A stretch of DNA of 64,000 nt from Mycobacterium sp. DL99 (GCF_004762045.1 NZ_SJOM01000007.1:549818-613817), one strand, 5' to 3'. Positions 1 through 8,983 are shown, counted from the first letter of the stretch. Translations and numbers: made by a program. Notes: generated from the sequence alone by a model not told the origin.

Positions 1-48
1 ATTCCACTCAGGCACGCGCTCACGATCGTCACCGACCGGTCTGACCCT

Positions 49-256
49 TCATCGCTTTCCTGCACCGTAATTGACCTCCGCTTCCTCGCCGCCGGGTGCA
101 CCCTGCCACACGGCGTCGGTCGGTGTATTTGGGCCTACCCGATCGATGATCCCGCGGTTGTGAAGCCTTGGCGAGGAGTACCGGATCTCGGAGTTCGGAT
201 CCTGTGGCGAGTGCGGCTGGGATGGCTGCCGGCGATACCATCAATGCGTGAAGCGC
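49..256 (-). pseudogene. Degenerate 3' fragment of a ThiD/pyridoxine kinase-type gene
   Basis: Read on the minus strand, this stretch matches the C-terminal end of the intact ThiD-family kinase at 37767-38579. One frame gives AAIPAALATGSELRDPVLLAK (compare AAITAALAKGASAPEAVRLAK in the intact gene, middle differing). A net 2-nt deletion near 158-166 then moves the similarity to another frame reading IIDRVGPNTPTDAVWQGA (intact: IIDRIGGNAPFDTVWQGA). It ends at a stop at 49-51. No N-terminal part exists upstream, because that DNA is occupied by the start of the TetR gene. I infer a decayed paralogue left by rearrangement or duplication. The call rests on direct comparison of the two copies in this window. 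Confidence 0.65.
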
Positions 257-889
257 CGAACTCCACAGCGTGAGCACGAACCGCTGCCGCGCGGGCTCCA
301 CAAACTCTCCCGCGACGAGGTGGTCACATCGCAACGCGGCCGCTTGCTCGTGGCTGCCACCGAGATTGCCGCCGAAAAGGGTTACGCTGCAACATCAGTT
401 GCCGACATCCTGAAGCGGGCCAAAGTTTCCCGACTCACCTTCTATGAAATGTTCGACAACAAGGAGGCGTGCTTCATCGCTGCCTACGACCATGTCGCCA
501 CGGAAGTATCCCGCGGGGTCGGTGACGAGTTCAGCGCAGCGGGGGAACCCATGGAGCTCGTGGGCCGTGCGATCAAGTCCTATCTGCACGCGCTGGCGCG
601 CGACCCCGAGTTGTCAAGGTTCTTTCTGATCGAATCGCATGCCGTGGGGCCGGTACTGACTGCGCGCCGGTTCGCCACCAATCGCGCGATCGCGGAGCTG
701 ATTGCCTCGAACTTCGGCGCATCGACAGAACGGCAGCGGGCGGTGTGCGAGGGATTTGTCGGAGCGATCGTGGCGCTCGTCTCCTCGCGCCTGATGACGG
801 ATGGACCGTCAGCCATTCTCGCCCTCTACGACCCGATCATGGATCTCGCGGGACCGATCTTGACGGTACTGCCCGAACTGGCCGGCTAG
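248..889 (+). CDS. TetR-family transcriptional regulator
   Basis: A 213-residue protein with a typical TetR N-terminal helix-turn-helix at about residues 30-75 ([27 protein letters not shown]), followed by an all-helical ligand-binding region. The start is a GTG with no clear ribosome binding site, and a start further downstream is possible. The gene runs convergently into the HxlR-type regulator; the two stop codons share the palindromic tetranucleotide CTAG at 886-889. No obvious operator palindrome lies in front of it, and its target is unknown. The family assignment is firm; the ligand cannot be told from sequence. Confidence 0.85.
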   Translation: MKRRTPQREHEPLPRGLHKLSRDEVVTSQRGRLLVAATEIAAEKGYAATSVADILKRAKVSRLTFYEMFDNKEACFIAAYDHVATEVSRGVGDEFSAAGEPMELVGRAIKSYLHALARDPELSRFFLIESHAVGPVLTARRFATNRAIAELIASNFGASTERQRAVCEGFVGAIVALVSSRLMTDGPSAILALYDPIMDLAGPILTVLPELAG

Positions 890-1860
890 TTCGACGTCGG
901 AAGGCCGAACACGGCGGCCATCCGGCTCAGCGCATCGCGGTCGCCGCTGAAAATTACCGAGCCCTCGGCCGCGGCACGCGGCGCCGGCTGCAGGCCAGCC
1001 CCCAGCGCCAGCAGCGAATACAGGTCAGTCGCCAGGATCACCGCAGCGTCCTCGGCAAGGCCCAGATGCATCTCGATAGCGCCGTCCGACACCCGCGCAT
1101 GGAACGTCTGCTCGCCCACGCGGAACTCATAGGTCTCGTAAATACCTTGCGCAGCAACGCTATTGAAGGTCGACCTGACGGCACCCAGAATTCCGCAGTC
1201 GCCGCCCACTGCATCGAAGTTGGGCCCAAGGAGCGCGACCGCACGCTCGGCGGCCCGCATGTCACCGGTCAGCCGGGCCAGGTCGCGTGCCACTGCCTCT
1301 TCCACTACGGTCACCGACGCCCCCAGCGCCAGGAAAGTGCCGACATCGGATTCCATGCTGAAGGCAGGATCGTGGGCCGGCCCGTGGCCCGCGCGGGCGG
1401 TCCCGTCGTCAATTCGGATATGGAACACATCCTCGCCAATGCGGTACTCGTACGTCTCGCACAGATGCCGCGCCAGCGCCGGCCTAAAGGACGCTTCCAG
1501 GCATTGCAGCAACCAGGCCAGACGAAACCGGTTGCCGGGTTTGAGCCCTAACATGAGCATTCCCCAGCCATCGAGTTCATCGACGACGGGCCGCAAGGCC
1601 TGGCCCAGATCCGTCAGTTCATACACCGACGCGGCGGACGGCGCCGGAAGTCTGACCTGCCGGATTACCCCGCATTCCCGAAGGTTTCGGAGTCTGTCGG
1701 TGAGCATGCTCGGGGCGATGCCAGGCAGTGCCGACTGAAGATCGGTGAATCTGCGGGGACCGGCCAACAAATCCCGCACGATCAGGATCGTCCAACGCGA
1801 CCCGATCACCTCCAGCGCACGGGCTGACGGCGCCGACTCCAACACGTGGCTGCGCTTCAT
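886..1860 (-). CDS. HxlR-type winged-helix regulator with C-terminal SCP2-like region
   Basis: A 324-residue protein beginning MKRSHVLESAPSARALEVIG. The ATG at 1860 is preceded by a GTGGGG element; longer in-frame starts lack such a site. Residues about 10-100 form an HxlR winged helix (IGSRWTILIVRDLLAGPRRF, then PSMLTDRLRNLRECGVIRQV). The remaining 200 residues look like two sterol-carrier-like segments, with YEYRIGEDVFHIRIDDG and YEFRVGEQTFHARVSDG repeated about 115 residues apart. That internal duplication suggests two ligand-binding pockets. The gene diverges from the PE-PPE protein at 2069, so the 208-bp gap probably holds both promoters. Family known; ligand inferred to be hydrophobic. 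Confidence 0.8.
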   Translation of the reverse strand: MKRSHVLESAPSARALEVIGSRWTILIVRDLLAGPRRFTDLQSALPGIAPSMLTDRLRNLRECGVIRQVRLPAPSAASVYELTDLGQALRPVVDELDGWGMLMLGLKPGNRFRLAWLLQCLEASFRPALARHLCETYEYRIGEDVFHIRIDDGTARAGHGPAHDPAFSMESDVGTFLALGASVTVVEEAVARDLARLTGDMRAAERAVALLGPNFDAVGGDCGILGAVRSTFNSVAAQGIYETYEFRVGEQTFHARVSDGAIEMHLGLAEDAAVILATDLYSLLALGAGLQPAPRAAAEGSVIFSGDRDALSRMAAVFGLPTSN

Positions 1861-2068
1861 TGCTGCCCCACTTCGTTTTTCAGTAGTGGATCGCGGTACT
1901 TGATTCGTTCGAACAACGTTGCGGCCCTGAATATCTCCCGTCCCGCAGGGCGAAAGCACCACTTCTTCCCGAACTATAGACAGCAGTGTTTATATTTGTG
2001 CAGACTTCGGCCAGAAATCGGGGAATCGAGCCCCCGGACGGTTCACACCGGCACTAGAAGGGTCGAAC

Positions 2069-3886
2069 ATGCGCACAATCCGCGGGCTTCTCATTGCCCT
2101 TGTCGCCGTGCTGGGGACTGTTGTCCTCACAGTGGCATCGGCCGCAACGACGCTGATCCAGCTGACCGCGACCACCGCGCTGATCATGGGTGGTACCGGG
2201 ATGAAAACTCCCAGCCAGTCGTTCAGCAACGCCGTGAATGACGCCTATCTGCATCTGCCCGACCCGGACTTCAAGTGGGTGCAGACACCTGAGCACTTTT
2301 GGCCGGCAACGGGTCCAAACGACATGACGTTTGGTGAGTCGGTGGCTCTGGGCGTGCTCAGCCTGGACAACGACATCCGGACCACACCGGGGAAGAAGGT
2401 GGTGGTCGGCTACTCCCAGAGCGGGACCATTGCTACCCGCGAGAAGCGGCATCTTGACTATCTACGTTCACAGGGCGCCACCGGTCTGCCGTCGCCGGAC
2501 GATCTGTCATTTCTGTTGCTCGCCAATCCGAACCGGCCCAACGGCGGAATTCTGGCGCGGTTCCCGGGTCTGTACGTCCCCATCCTCGACGTCATGTTCG
2601 ACGGCGCGACCCCCGACGACGAATACAAGACGATCGACGTGGCCCGAGAGTACGACCTGATTGCTGACTTCCCCGAATACCCGCTGAACCTGCTGGCCGA
2701 CATCAACGCCTTCATGGGGTACTTCCAGCTGCATCCCTACTACGGGCCGGACCAGGTCAATCTCGACGATCCGAGCACCTACGAGTCGTACACCCAAGGG
2801 AATACGACCTACTACCGGGTGCGCACCCAGAACCTCCCGATCTTGCAGCCTCTGCGCGATCTTGGCGTTCACCCTGCACTGATCCATCTGATCGAGCCGG
2901 TGCTGCGCACCTTGATCGAACTCGGTTACGACCGCACGCCCGAGAACATGGGCGTGCCTACCAGCGCCAAACTGTTTCGCCACATCGACCTCAAGAAACT
3001 CGCGGCCGACCTCGATACCGCGATCCAGAAGGGCGTCAACGACGCGCTCAACGATTTGGGCATCAAGCGACCGCAGGAGCCCGAGAAGTCCGCACCGGCC
3101 GAACCCAAGACGAGCGAACCCAACACGAGCGAGCTGAAAACCGGCGAGCCCAAGACGAGCGAACTGAAGACCGCCGAGTTCAAAGCCGCGAAGGAACCCA
3201 AGTCCGTAGCCGAGCCGAGCACCACTACGGCCGATGCCCCCTCGGTCAAGGCCGAGACGACGCCGAAACCGGAAAAGCCCCTCCTGCAGCCGGTCCCGGC
3301 GGATGTGCTGCCGGGCACGGACGCGGAACTGGAAGCAACCGCAACGGCGACGGCGGTGTCTGTCACGGCCCCCTCGGCATCCGCCGCCCCCAAGGATGAG
3401 CCATCCACGGCAGCGTCAGTGCGTACCGACGCGGGCACCGCTGGAGGCAACGTCGATGCCGCGCCCACCAAGCCGGCGTCAGCCAAGCTGGACGGCGCCG
3501 AGGACGCCAAGAAGGACGACAGCGCCAAGCCGGACGCCACCACCAAGCCCCGCATTGCCAAGTCCGACAGCGCAACCAAGCCGGACGGCGCCAAGCCCGG
3601 CAGCACCGTCAAGGACGACAAAACTGACGAGAAGGGCCGCAGTACAACCAGCACCAAGACCGACGACACAACCAAATCGGACGTCACCGCCAAACCTGCC
3701 ACGACCGTCAAGCGCGACCAAACCGGTCAGAAGGACCACAGCGCAACCGGTACTAGATCGGGAGGCGCCAGCGAGCCTGGCAGCAGCGTCGGACAGGACA
3801 AATCCACCAAGTCCGACAGTCCTAGCCAAAAGAGCGGCGGCACTAACACCAGCAAGCCGGACAAGACCGGGCACGAAGCGGCCTAG
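2069..3886 (+). CDS. Exported PE-PPE domain protein (serine esterase fold) with long charged tail
   Basis: A 605-residue protein with a signal peptide or N-terminal anchor (residues 1-26, ending TVASA). A PE-PPE domain follows at about residues 40-290. The alpha/beta-hydrolase nucleophile motif GYSQSG is at residues 114-119, so Ser116 is the likely nucleophile. PE-PPE domains in mycobacteria are known to have esterase-type activity; the substrate here is unknown. From about residue 325 the protein becomes a 280-residue tail rich in Lys, Ser, Thr, Asp, Glu and Pro, with loose repeats such as EPKTSEL and TKPDGAKPG, probably disordered and surface-exposed. No PE or PPE N-terminal domain is present. 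It is convergent with the repeat protein at 4063-6396. Confidence 0.85.
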   Translation: MRTIRGLLIALVAVLGTVVLTVASAATTLIQLTATTALIMGGTGMKTPSQSFSNAVNDAYLHLPDPDFKWVQTPEHFWPATGPNDMTFGESVALGVLSLDNDIRTTPGKKVVVGYSQSGTIATREKRHLDYLRSQGATGLPSPDDLSFLLLANPNRPNGGILARFPGLYVPILDVMFDGATPDDEYKTIDVAREYDLIADFPEYPLNLLADINAFMGYFQLHPYYGPDQVNLDDPSTYESYTQGNTTYYRVRTQNLPILQPLRDLGVHPALIHLIEPVLRTLIELGYDRTPENMGVPTSAKLFRHIDLKKLAADLDTAIQKGVNDALNDLGIKRPQEPEKSAPAEPKTSEPNTSELKTGEPKTSELKTAEFKAAKEPKSVAEPSTTTADAPSVKAETTPKPEKPLLQPVPADVLPGTDAELEATATATAVSVTAPSASAAPKDEPSTAASVRTDAGTAGGNVDAAPTKPASAKLDGAEDAKKDDSAKPDATTKPRIAKSDSATKPDGAKPGSTVKDDKTDEKGRSTTSTKTDDTTKSDVTAKPATTVKRDQTGQKDHSATGTRSGGASEPGSSVGQDKSTKSDSPSQKSGGTNTSKPDKTGHEAA

Positions 3887-3972
3887 CGGGCAGGCCTGTG
3901 TGGCTCTCCGTTGATGTGTACGGTCGGACCACATTCGTTCGTGCCGTGCAGATTTCGTCCGAAGCACGGAAT

Positions 3973-4053
3973 GGCCCCGTCTCCTGTGGCTGCGTTGGGG
4001 CGCCACTGGAAACGGGGCCGGTACCGGGTGCGTTAGGGGGAGTTACCCGGTAC
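3973..4053. terminator. Paired hairpins between convergent genes, probable bidirectional terminator
   Basis: Two stem-loops lie back to back in the 176-bp gap between convergent genes. The first has arms GGCCCCGT (3973-3980) and ACGGGGCC (4012-4019), with an inner GTGGC/GCCAC pairing. The second has arms GTACCGGGT (4021-4029) and ACCCGGTAC (4045-4053) around a 15-nt loop. There is no long U tract, as is common for mycobacterial terminators. Position and symmetry suggest termination from both sides. Confidence 0.5.
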
Positions 4054-4062
4054 GTCTATCTC

Positions 4063-6396
4063 CTATTCGGAGCTACCGCTATTGGAGCCGCCGTTGCCGG
4101 AGCCGTTGTGCTGCTGGCGTTGCGTCTTCCTTTCCTGCTTGTCGGCCTGCCGCTGCTGTTTGCGCTCGGCAGCCTGGGCCTTGCGCTCGGTGGTGCGCTC
4201 GGCCCGGGTGGATTGCTGGTTATCCGCCCGGTCGGCCTTCTGTTCCTGGCGGGTCGTCTTGCGGTCCTGGCTCTGCTGGTTGCGGAGTTGCTTGCGCTCA
4301 GCCCGCTTCGTGGGTGCAGGCGTGTCGTTGTCGCCGCCCGTAGCACCCCCGGCCTCGGTGCCGCTATCGGTCGAACCACTGCCACTGCCACTGCCACTGC
4401 CACTGCCACTGCCACTGCCACTGCCACTGCCACTGCCACTGCCACTGCCGGTGTCCGACCCGGTGGCTTGGCCGGCACCGCCGCTCTCGGTTTCCTTGAC
4501 TTCCTTGACGGTGTCATCTTTCACCGTGACCGTTGTGGTCTCGGTGCCCCCATCGGTGACCTTGACGGCCCCTTCGTTCACGACCTTGACGGCGCCATCC
4601 ACATCCTTGACAGTCACCTCCTTGACGGCTCCGGTGCTCTCCACCGCGACTTCGGTGGCTACCTGCTTGACATCGACGACATCGTCCTTGGCGACCTCAG
4701 CCTTCGGCACCGAAACATTCACCAACGTCTTGGCCTGCGGAAGTGATGCCGGCCCAACCGATTCTGGTGCTTTCGGTTGGGGGACCTGGAAGCCGATGGC
4801 GGTCAGGAATCCGGCGGTGAGTGCGGTGGCGGCGGTTTGTCCGGTCAGGGCCAGGGAGGCGGCGATGTCCGAGAATGCCACGGCGCCAATGTCGGCGACG
4901 TCGGCGAGCCCGGCCAGGCTGGCATTGAACGCCGCCAGACCACCCAGCGTGAGGTTGCCCACCGCGTCGCGGATGCTGCCCGGGCCGACCAAGGCTGCGG
5001 CTGTCGCAGTGGCTTGCGACACCGGCGGTTGGAAGCCGATCGCGTTCAGGAACCCGGCAGTCAGTGCGGTGGCGGCGGTCTGTCCGGTCAGGGCCAGGGA
5101 GGCGGCGATGTCCGAGAATGCCACGGCGCCAATGTCGGCCACGTCGGCCAGCCCGGCCAGGCCGGCGTTGAACGCCGCCAGACCACCCAGCGTCAGGTTG
5201 CCGACGGCGTCGCGGATGCCGCTCGGGCTGACCATCGCTGCGGCCGCCAGTCGGCTGGTCTGCTCTTCGGTCGGGACCTGGAAGCCGATGGCGGCCAGGA
5301 ACCCGGCAGTCAGCGCGGTGGCGGCGGTCTGTCCGGTCAGGGCCAGGGAGGCGGCGATGTCCGAGAATGCCACGGCGCCAATGTCGGCCACGTCGGCCAG
5401 CCCGCCAAGGCCCGCGTTGAAGGCGCCGAGGAAACCCAGCGTCAGGTTGCCGACGGCATCACGGATACCGCCGGGGCTGACCATTGCCGCTGCGGCCGTT
5501 GTCGCCGAGTGCGGGAGCTGGAAGCCGATGGCGGCCAGGAACCCATTCGTCAGCGCGGTCGCGGCCGTCTGCCCGGTGACGGCCAGGGACGTCACGGCGT
5601 CCGAGAACGCCACGGCGCCAATGTCGGCCACATCGGCCAGCCCGCCCAGGGTGGCGTTGACCGCCGTCAGGAAGCCCATGGTCAGGTTGCCCACGGCGTC
5701 GCGGAGATCGTTGGTGCTGACCATGGTTCTCGCCGCCGCTGCGGTGGCCGCACCTCCCTCGGCCGGCATCTCGAAACCGATGGCGGCGAGGAACCCTGCG
5801 GTCAGCGCAGTCGCGACGGTCTGTCCGGTCAGCGCCAGGGAGGCGGCGATGTCCGAGAACGCCACCGCGCCGATGTCGGCCACATCGGCCAGCCCACCGA
5901 GGCCGGCGTTGACCGCCGTCAGGAAGCCGAGTGTCAGGTTCCCGATGGCGTCGCGGATGTCCGCCGTGCTGACCAGTGTGGTCGCCGCTGCCGAGGCATT
6001 CTGACCGGCTGGGATCTCGAAACCGATCGCGGCGAGGAATCCCGCCACCAACGCGGTGTTCATCGTCTGTCCCGTCAGGGCCATCGATGACGCAATGTCC
6101 GAGAACGCCGTCGCGCCGATGCCGGCGACGTCAGCCGCGCCGGCCAAGCCGATGTTGAATGCCCCGAGCCCACCAAGGGTGAGGTTTCCGATCGCGTCAC
6201 GGATGGCGGCCGCGCTCGGCAGCCCCAGCAGCGCCGAGCTCAGCGCCGTCGGCGTGTAATCGGAAAACACCGCCGACAGGTCGTCTGCCCGGACTGTGAT
6301 GTCCGGCGGCGTGGGGGCGATCGGACTAGCAATCAATGCTGTCGCTCCGACCGCCGCGATTCCGGCGGTGAGATATGACCGTGCAGCAACTTCCAT
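4063..6396 (-). CDS. Exported six-module repeat protein with Ser-Gly linker and basic C-terminal tail
   Basis: A 777-residue protein starting at ATG 6396, behind a strong AAGGGGA ribosome binding site. It has a hydrophobic N-terminal signal (residues about 5-25) and a short lead-in. Six modules of about 80 residues follow, each containing a version of IRDAVGNLTLGGLAAFNAG, then LADVADIGAVAFSDIAASL, then ALTGQTAATALTAGFLAAIGF. Next come a Val/Lys-rich segment, a pure Ser-Gly linker encoded by 11 hexanucleotide repeats, and an 80-residue Arg/Lys/Gln-rich tail. I do not recognise a named family. The hydrophobic, glycine-containing modules and basic tail suggest a cell-wall or outer-membrane-associated structural or adhesive protein. 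That is inference; no catalytic motif is visible. Confidence 0.8.
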   Translation of the reverse strand: MEVAARSYLTAGIAAVGATALIASPIAPTPPDITVRADDLSAVFSDYTPTALSSALLGLPSAAAIRDAIGNLTLGGLGAFNIGLAGAADVAGIGATAFSDIASSMALTGQTMNTALVAGFLAAIGFEIPAGQNASAAATTLVSTADIRDAIGNLTLGFLTAVNAGLGGLADVADIGAVAFSDIAASLALTGQTVATALTAGFLAAIGFEMPAEGGAATAAAARTMVSTNDLRDAVGNLTMGFLTAVNATLGGLADVADIGAVAFSDAVTSLAVTGQTAATALTNGFLAAIGFQLPHSATTAAAAMVSPGGIRDAVGNLTLGFLGAFNAGLGGLADVADIGAVAFSDIAASLALTGQTAATALTAGFLAAIGFQVPTEEQTSRLAAAAMVSPSGIRDAVGNLTLGGLAAFNAGLAGLADVADIGAVAFSDIAASLALTGQTAATALTAGFLNAIGFQPPVSQATATAAALVGPGSIRDAVGNLTLGGLAAFNASLAGLADVADIGAVAFSDIAASLALTGQTAATALTAGFLTAIGFQVPQPKAPESVGPASLPQAKTLVNVSVPKAEVAKDDVVDVKQVATEVAVESTGAVKEVTVKDVDGAVKVVNEGAVKVTDGGTETTTVTVKDDTVKEVKETESGGAGQATGSDTGSGSGSGSGSGSGSGSGSGSGSGSGSTDSGTEAGGATGGDNDTPAPTKRAERKQLRNQQSQDRKTTRQEQKADRADNQQSTRAERTTERKAQAAERKQQRQADKQERKTQRQQHNGSGNGGSNSGSSE
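4381..4446. repeat. Hexanucleotide tandem repeat (GCCACT)11 encoding Ser-Gly
   Basis: Eleven perfect copies of GCCACT on the plus strand, read as Ser-Gly on the coding minus strand, form the linker of the 4063-6396 protein. Six-base units cannot shift the frame, so slippage would only alter linker length. Perfect repeats of this length are likely to be polymorphic between isolates. Confidence 0.95.
4774..6204 (-). repeat. Six tandem coding modules of about 240 bp
   Basis: Six successive units of about 79-83 codons encode the modules of the surface protein. Units 4 to 6 (4774-5490) are the most alike at DNA level, with long identical blocks around LADVADIGAVAFSDIAASL. Units 1 and 3 have diverged more, for example SSMALTGQTMNTALVAG in unit 1 and DAVTSLAVTGQTAATALTNG in unit 3. 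The pattern fits recent duplication or conversion among the C-terminal units. Confidence 0.9.
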
Positions 6397-7498
6397 GGCT
6401 TCCCCTTGGGTGGTGTGGATCTTGGACGAGCAAACCGTACCTGAGAGCCAGATAAGTAGCCGACCAATTCTTTGAATTTGGTTTTCTCGGCTTTCTTCGC
6501 CTTTGCTGCGTATTTGCCCACCATCTGTAGCGGCAGATGTGCAATCGGGGCGTATCGCCATCTTTCGGCAAACAATTGTTGGAACTTTGCCGGCGGTTGG
6601 CACTGGCTCCGTGAGCCGGTGTCGCGGCCAGGAACTCGGAATAGCTGAATCTGGGGCTTCGTGCGGATGCGCGACGAAATATGTGCCAGGGCGGCAGGCG
6701 TGAGAATTTGCATGAATTGCACGTGGCGCCTCTCTGTCGGGCGTTGCCGTCAGCGTGTCGGGTGCGACGTCGACGATTCAGCAATCCGCGTGCGAACATC
6801 CGGTTGGGGCGTGGAGGCTTAACTGAATCTGCAGGTAGAGCTGATTTTGTCGGTCGGGTATCGCCGTGTGTTTCGGGGAGGTACCGGAGTGTCGTCGTCG
6901 TGTCGGACCGCGTGTTGCTCCGGTCGGCCCGGCTTCGAGGTCGGTTGCGGGACCGGGGACCGCCACCTGGCCGGGTTGCGGGTCTGCTTGTTGCCGCCGT
7001 TCTGGGCGGGTGCGGAGTCGGCTGGTTGGTTTCGGGCGGCTGGTTCGCCAGTCGCGGTCGGGCACTGTCGCTGTGCCGACTCCGTTAATGATTATTTGAG
7101 GGTGGCCTGGCCACTCATGCGCCGGCTACGGGGTGCCTCTATTGTGTTGCTAAAGGGATCGTTCGCCCTTGCTAAAGGGTTCGATGCGCATCATTCGGCC
7201 CCATCATGACTCTCGGATCAGGGATGCACTCCAGTTGTCAGCAAAGGTTGTATAGGTAGTCTCCGCTAATCTGCTCCGTGCGGCTGATCGAGCGCCTAAA
7301 CCGTTCGTTTCGCAAACTATCTAGGTCGCCTGAATGTGGCCTCCGGCTGCGGCAGCCCTACCAAGGCGTCTGGCCACCATCTCGGCGGGATGTTAGACAT
7401 TCGCACAAAATTGCGGATTCAGGATGTGCCTCAATGCGGCTTTTGGGGAGTCTTGGCGCTCGTCAAGATTGGGCCACTTCAGCCTCAAGGAGGAAATA
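6397..7498. other. Gene-poor 1.1-kb intergenic region between divergent genes
   Basis: No convincing gene is visible. Open frames here are short, lack ribosome binding sites, or read as Arg/Gly/Trp-rich translations typical of non-coding high-GC DNA. The region must contain the promoter of the repeat protein (left) and that of the permease operon (right). It holds an 11-bp direct repeat at 7147-7179. AT content rises at about 6440-6560 and 7080-7330, where promoters would be expected. A small RNA or long leader cannot be excluded. Confidence 0.6.
7147..7179. promoter_or_regulatory. Direct repeat TTGCTAAAGGG, 22-bp period
   Basis: Two identical TTGCTAAAGGG copies (7147-7157 and 7169-7179) lie two helical turns apart, about 320 bp upstream of the permease start. 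Same-face direct repeats of this spacing are typical for AraC-family activators. The AraC-type gene at 11921 in the downstream cluster is a candidate partner. This is inference from spacing only. Confidence 0.35.
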
Positions 7499-8983
7499 GT
7501 GGTACTTGGCAGCCCGGAGCGTATTGCCGACAGTGCGGGCACCCCGACCGGCACGAACGGTCACGATGTCCTCAACCGTGGCTTCAGCTTCCGGGCTGCG
7601 CTGTCACTGGCGTTCGCCGACATCTCGCCGATCGTGGCCCTGTACGCGATCTTCGCGCTCGGCCTGTTCGCCGCCGGCCCCCGATTCTTCTGGGCCTTCC
7701 CGATCGTGCTGTGCGGCCAGTTGCTCGTCGCGCTGGTGTTCGGTGAGTTGGCGTCACGGTTCCCCTACGCGGGCAGTGTCTACCAGTGGGCACGTCACGC
7801 CAAAGGTACGACCTGGGGCTGGACGGCAGCGTGGGCCTACATCTGGGGTCTGACCCTGACACTCTCCACAATGGCCTACGCCGCAGCGGGGTTCATTCTC
7901 GAGGTGTTCGGTGTCAGCTCGCCCGACCGGTGGGTGCTCAGCGCGGTGGCGATCGGCGTCATCAGCTTCACGACGGCGGCCAACATGATCGGCCGGCAGG
8001 TCCTCAAGGTCATGATCGTCGCGAGCATCGTCTGCGAGATCGTCGGCTCTGTCGTGCTGGGCACCGTGCTGTTGCTCTTCCACCGCGTCAACCCGGTCTC
8101 GGTTCTCTTCGAGGGCCTCCCGGGAGATCACGGCAGCATGCTGAGCACGATGCTCGTCGCGGTCGCCTTCGTGGGATGGGCGTTCCTGGGCTTCGAGTCC
8201 GCGGGTTCGATCGCCGAGGAGGTGGAGAATCCGGAGCGCAATGTCCCGAAGGCGATTGTCTTCGCGCTGCTGCTGGTCGGCGTCATCGTGATGTACTCCG
8301 CGGTCGCGGTCATCCTCGCGATCCCGGACATGTCGGCGGTGCTCACCGAGCAGAGCGGTGACCCGGTGTCGGCGACGCTGACGGCGCAGCTCGGTTCCTC
8401 GATCGCCAAGCCGCTGCTGCTGATGTTCGTCATCGGCTTCATGTCCGCCTGTCTGGCGGTCCAGTCGGCGGTCTCCCGGGCCGTCTACGGGATGGCCCGC
8501 GACCGCGCCCTCCCGGGGGCCGCGGTGCTGTCGAAGCTCGCCGGCCCCGAGCGGATGCCGATCTTTGCGATCGGCCTGACGGCGGTGGTCGCCGGCACCT
8601 TCCTGCTGTTCGCCGGCTCGGATCTGTACAACGTCCTGGTCAACTTCTCCGTGATGGGCCCCTACATCGCCTTCGCCGTGCCCGTCTTCGCCGCCGCCCT
8701 GACCCGGCTCGCCGGGCGCTGGGTTCCCGGCGTCTTCACCCTGGGACGCTGGGGTGCCCCGGTGACCTACGCGGCGGCGGCATGGCTGGCCTTCGAGGTC
8801 GTCAACGTGCTGTGGCCGCGCACGCAGCCCGGGCAGCCGTGGTTCGTCAACTGGAGCATGGTCATCTCACTGGTGAGCCTCGGCATCCTGGGGGCCGCCG
8901 TGTATGCGAAGTGCCGGGACCGGATCACCGTGCCGGTCGGTGAACGGGTCGGTGCCGAAGCAGCTGAGAATCGGGAGCCGTAA
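7499..8983 (+). CDS. APC-family amino acid/amine permease
   Basis: A 494-residue membrane protein. The start is GTG 7499, because AAGGAGG at 7487-7493 sits 5 nt upstream; a longer frame to 7424 has no such site. The first transmembrane block reads GFSFRAALSLAFADISPIVAL, and about 12 hydrophobic segments follow. The conserved GxESAGSIAEEVENPERNVPKAI stretch (around residue 230) is the APC signature before helix 7. It imports amino acids or related amines across the plasma membrane. It heads a cluster with a second APC permease, an amidohydrolase and an AraC-type regulator. The substrate is not identifiable from sequence; the PotD-like neighbour hints at polyamine-type compounds. Confidence 0.85.
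   Translation: MVLGSPERIADSAGTPTGTNGHDVLNRGFSFRAALSLAFADISPIVALYAIFALGLFAAGPRFFWAFPIVLCGQLLVALVFGELASRFPYAGSVYQWARHAKGTTWGWTAAWAYIWGLTLTLSTMAYAAAGFILEVFGVSSPDRWVLSAVAIGVISFTTAANMIGRQVLKVMIVASIVCEIVGSVVLGTVLLLFHRVNPVSVLFEGLPGDHGSMLSTMLVAVAFVGWAFLGFESAGSIAEEVENPERNVPKAIVFALLLVGVIVMYSAVAVILAIPDMSAVLTEQSGDPVSATLTAQLGSSIAKPLLLMFVIGFMSACLAVQSAVSRAVYGMARDRALPGAAVLSKLAGPERMPIFAIGLTAVVAGTFLLFAGSDLYNVLVNFSVMGPYIAFAVPVFAAALTRLAGRWVPGVFTLGRWGAPVTYAAAAWLAFEVVNVLWPRTQPGQPWFVNWSMVISLVSLGILGAAVYAKCRDRITVPVGERVGAEAAENREP

Noticed and set aside
4381..4446. Tandem hexamers considered as a CRISPR or VNTR outside genes
   Set aside because: The units are contiguous without spacers and fall in frame within a coding linker, so it is a coding microsatellite.
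4082..6004. Long open frame (about 640 codons) antisense to the repeat protein, and a second one at 4777-6090
   Set aside because: They are the reverse-strand readings of the six tandem modules; long stop-free antisense frames are expected in high-GC coding repeats, and neither has a ribosome site.
6681..7209. Open frames of 77-135 codons in the gene-poor region
   Set aside because: Translations are Arg/Gly/Val/Trp-rich without domain, start signals or agreement between overlapping frames.
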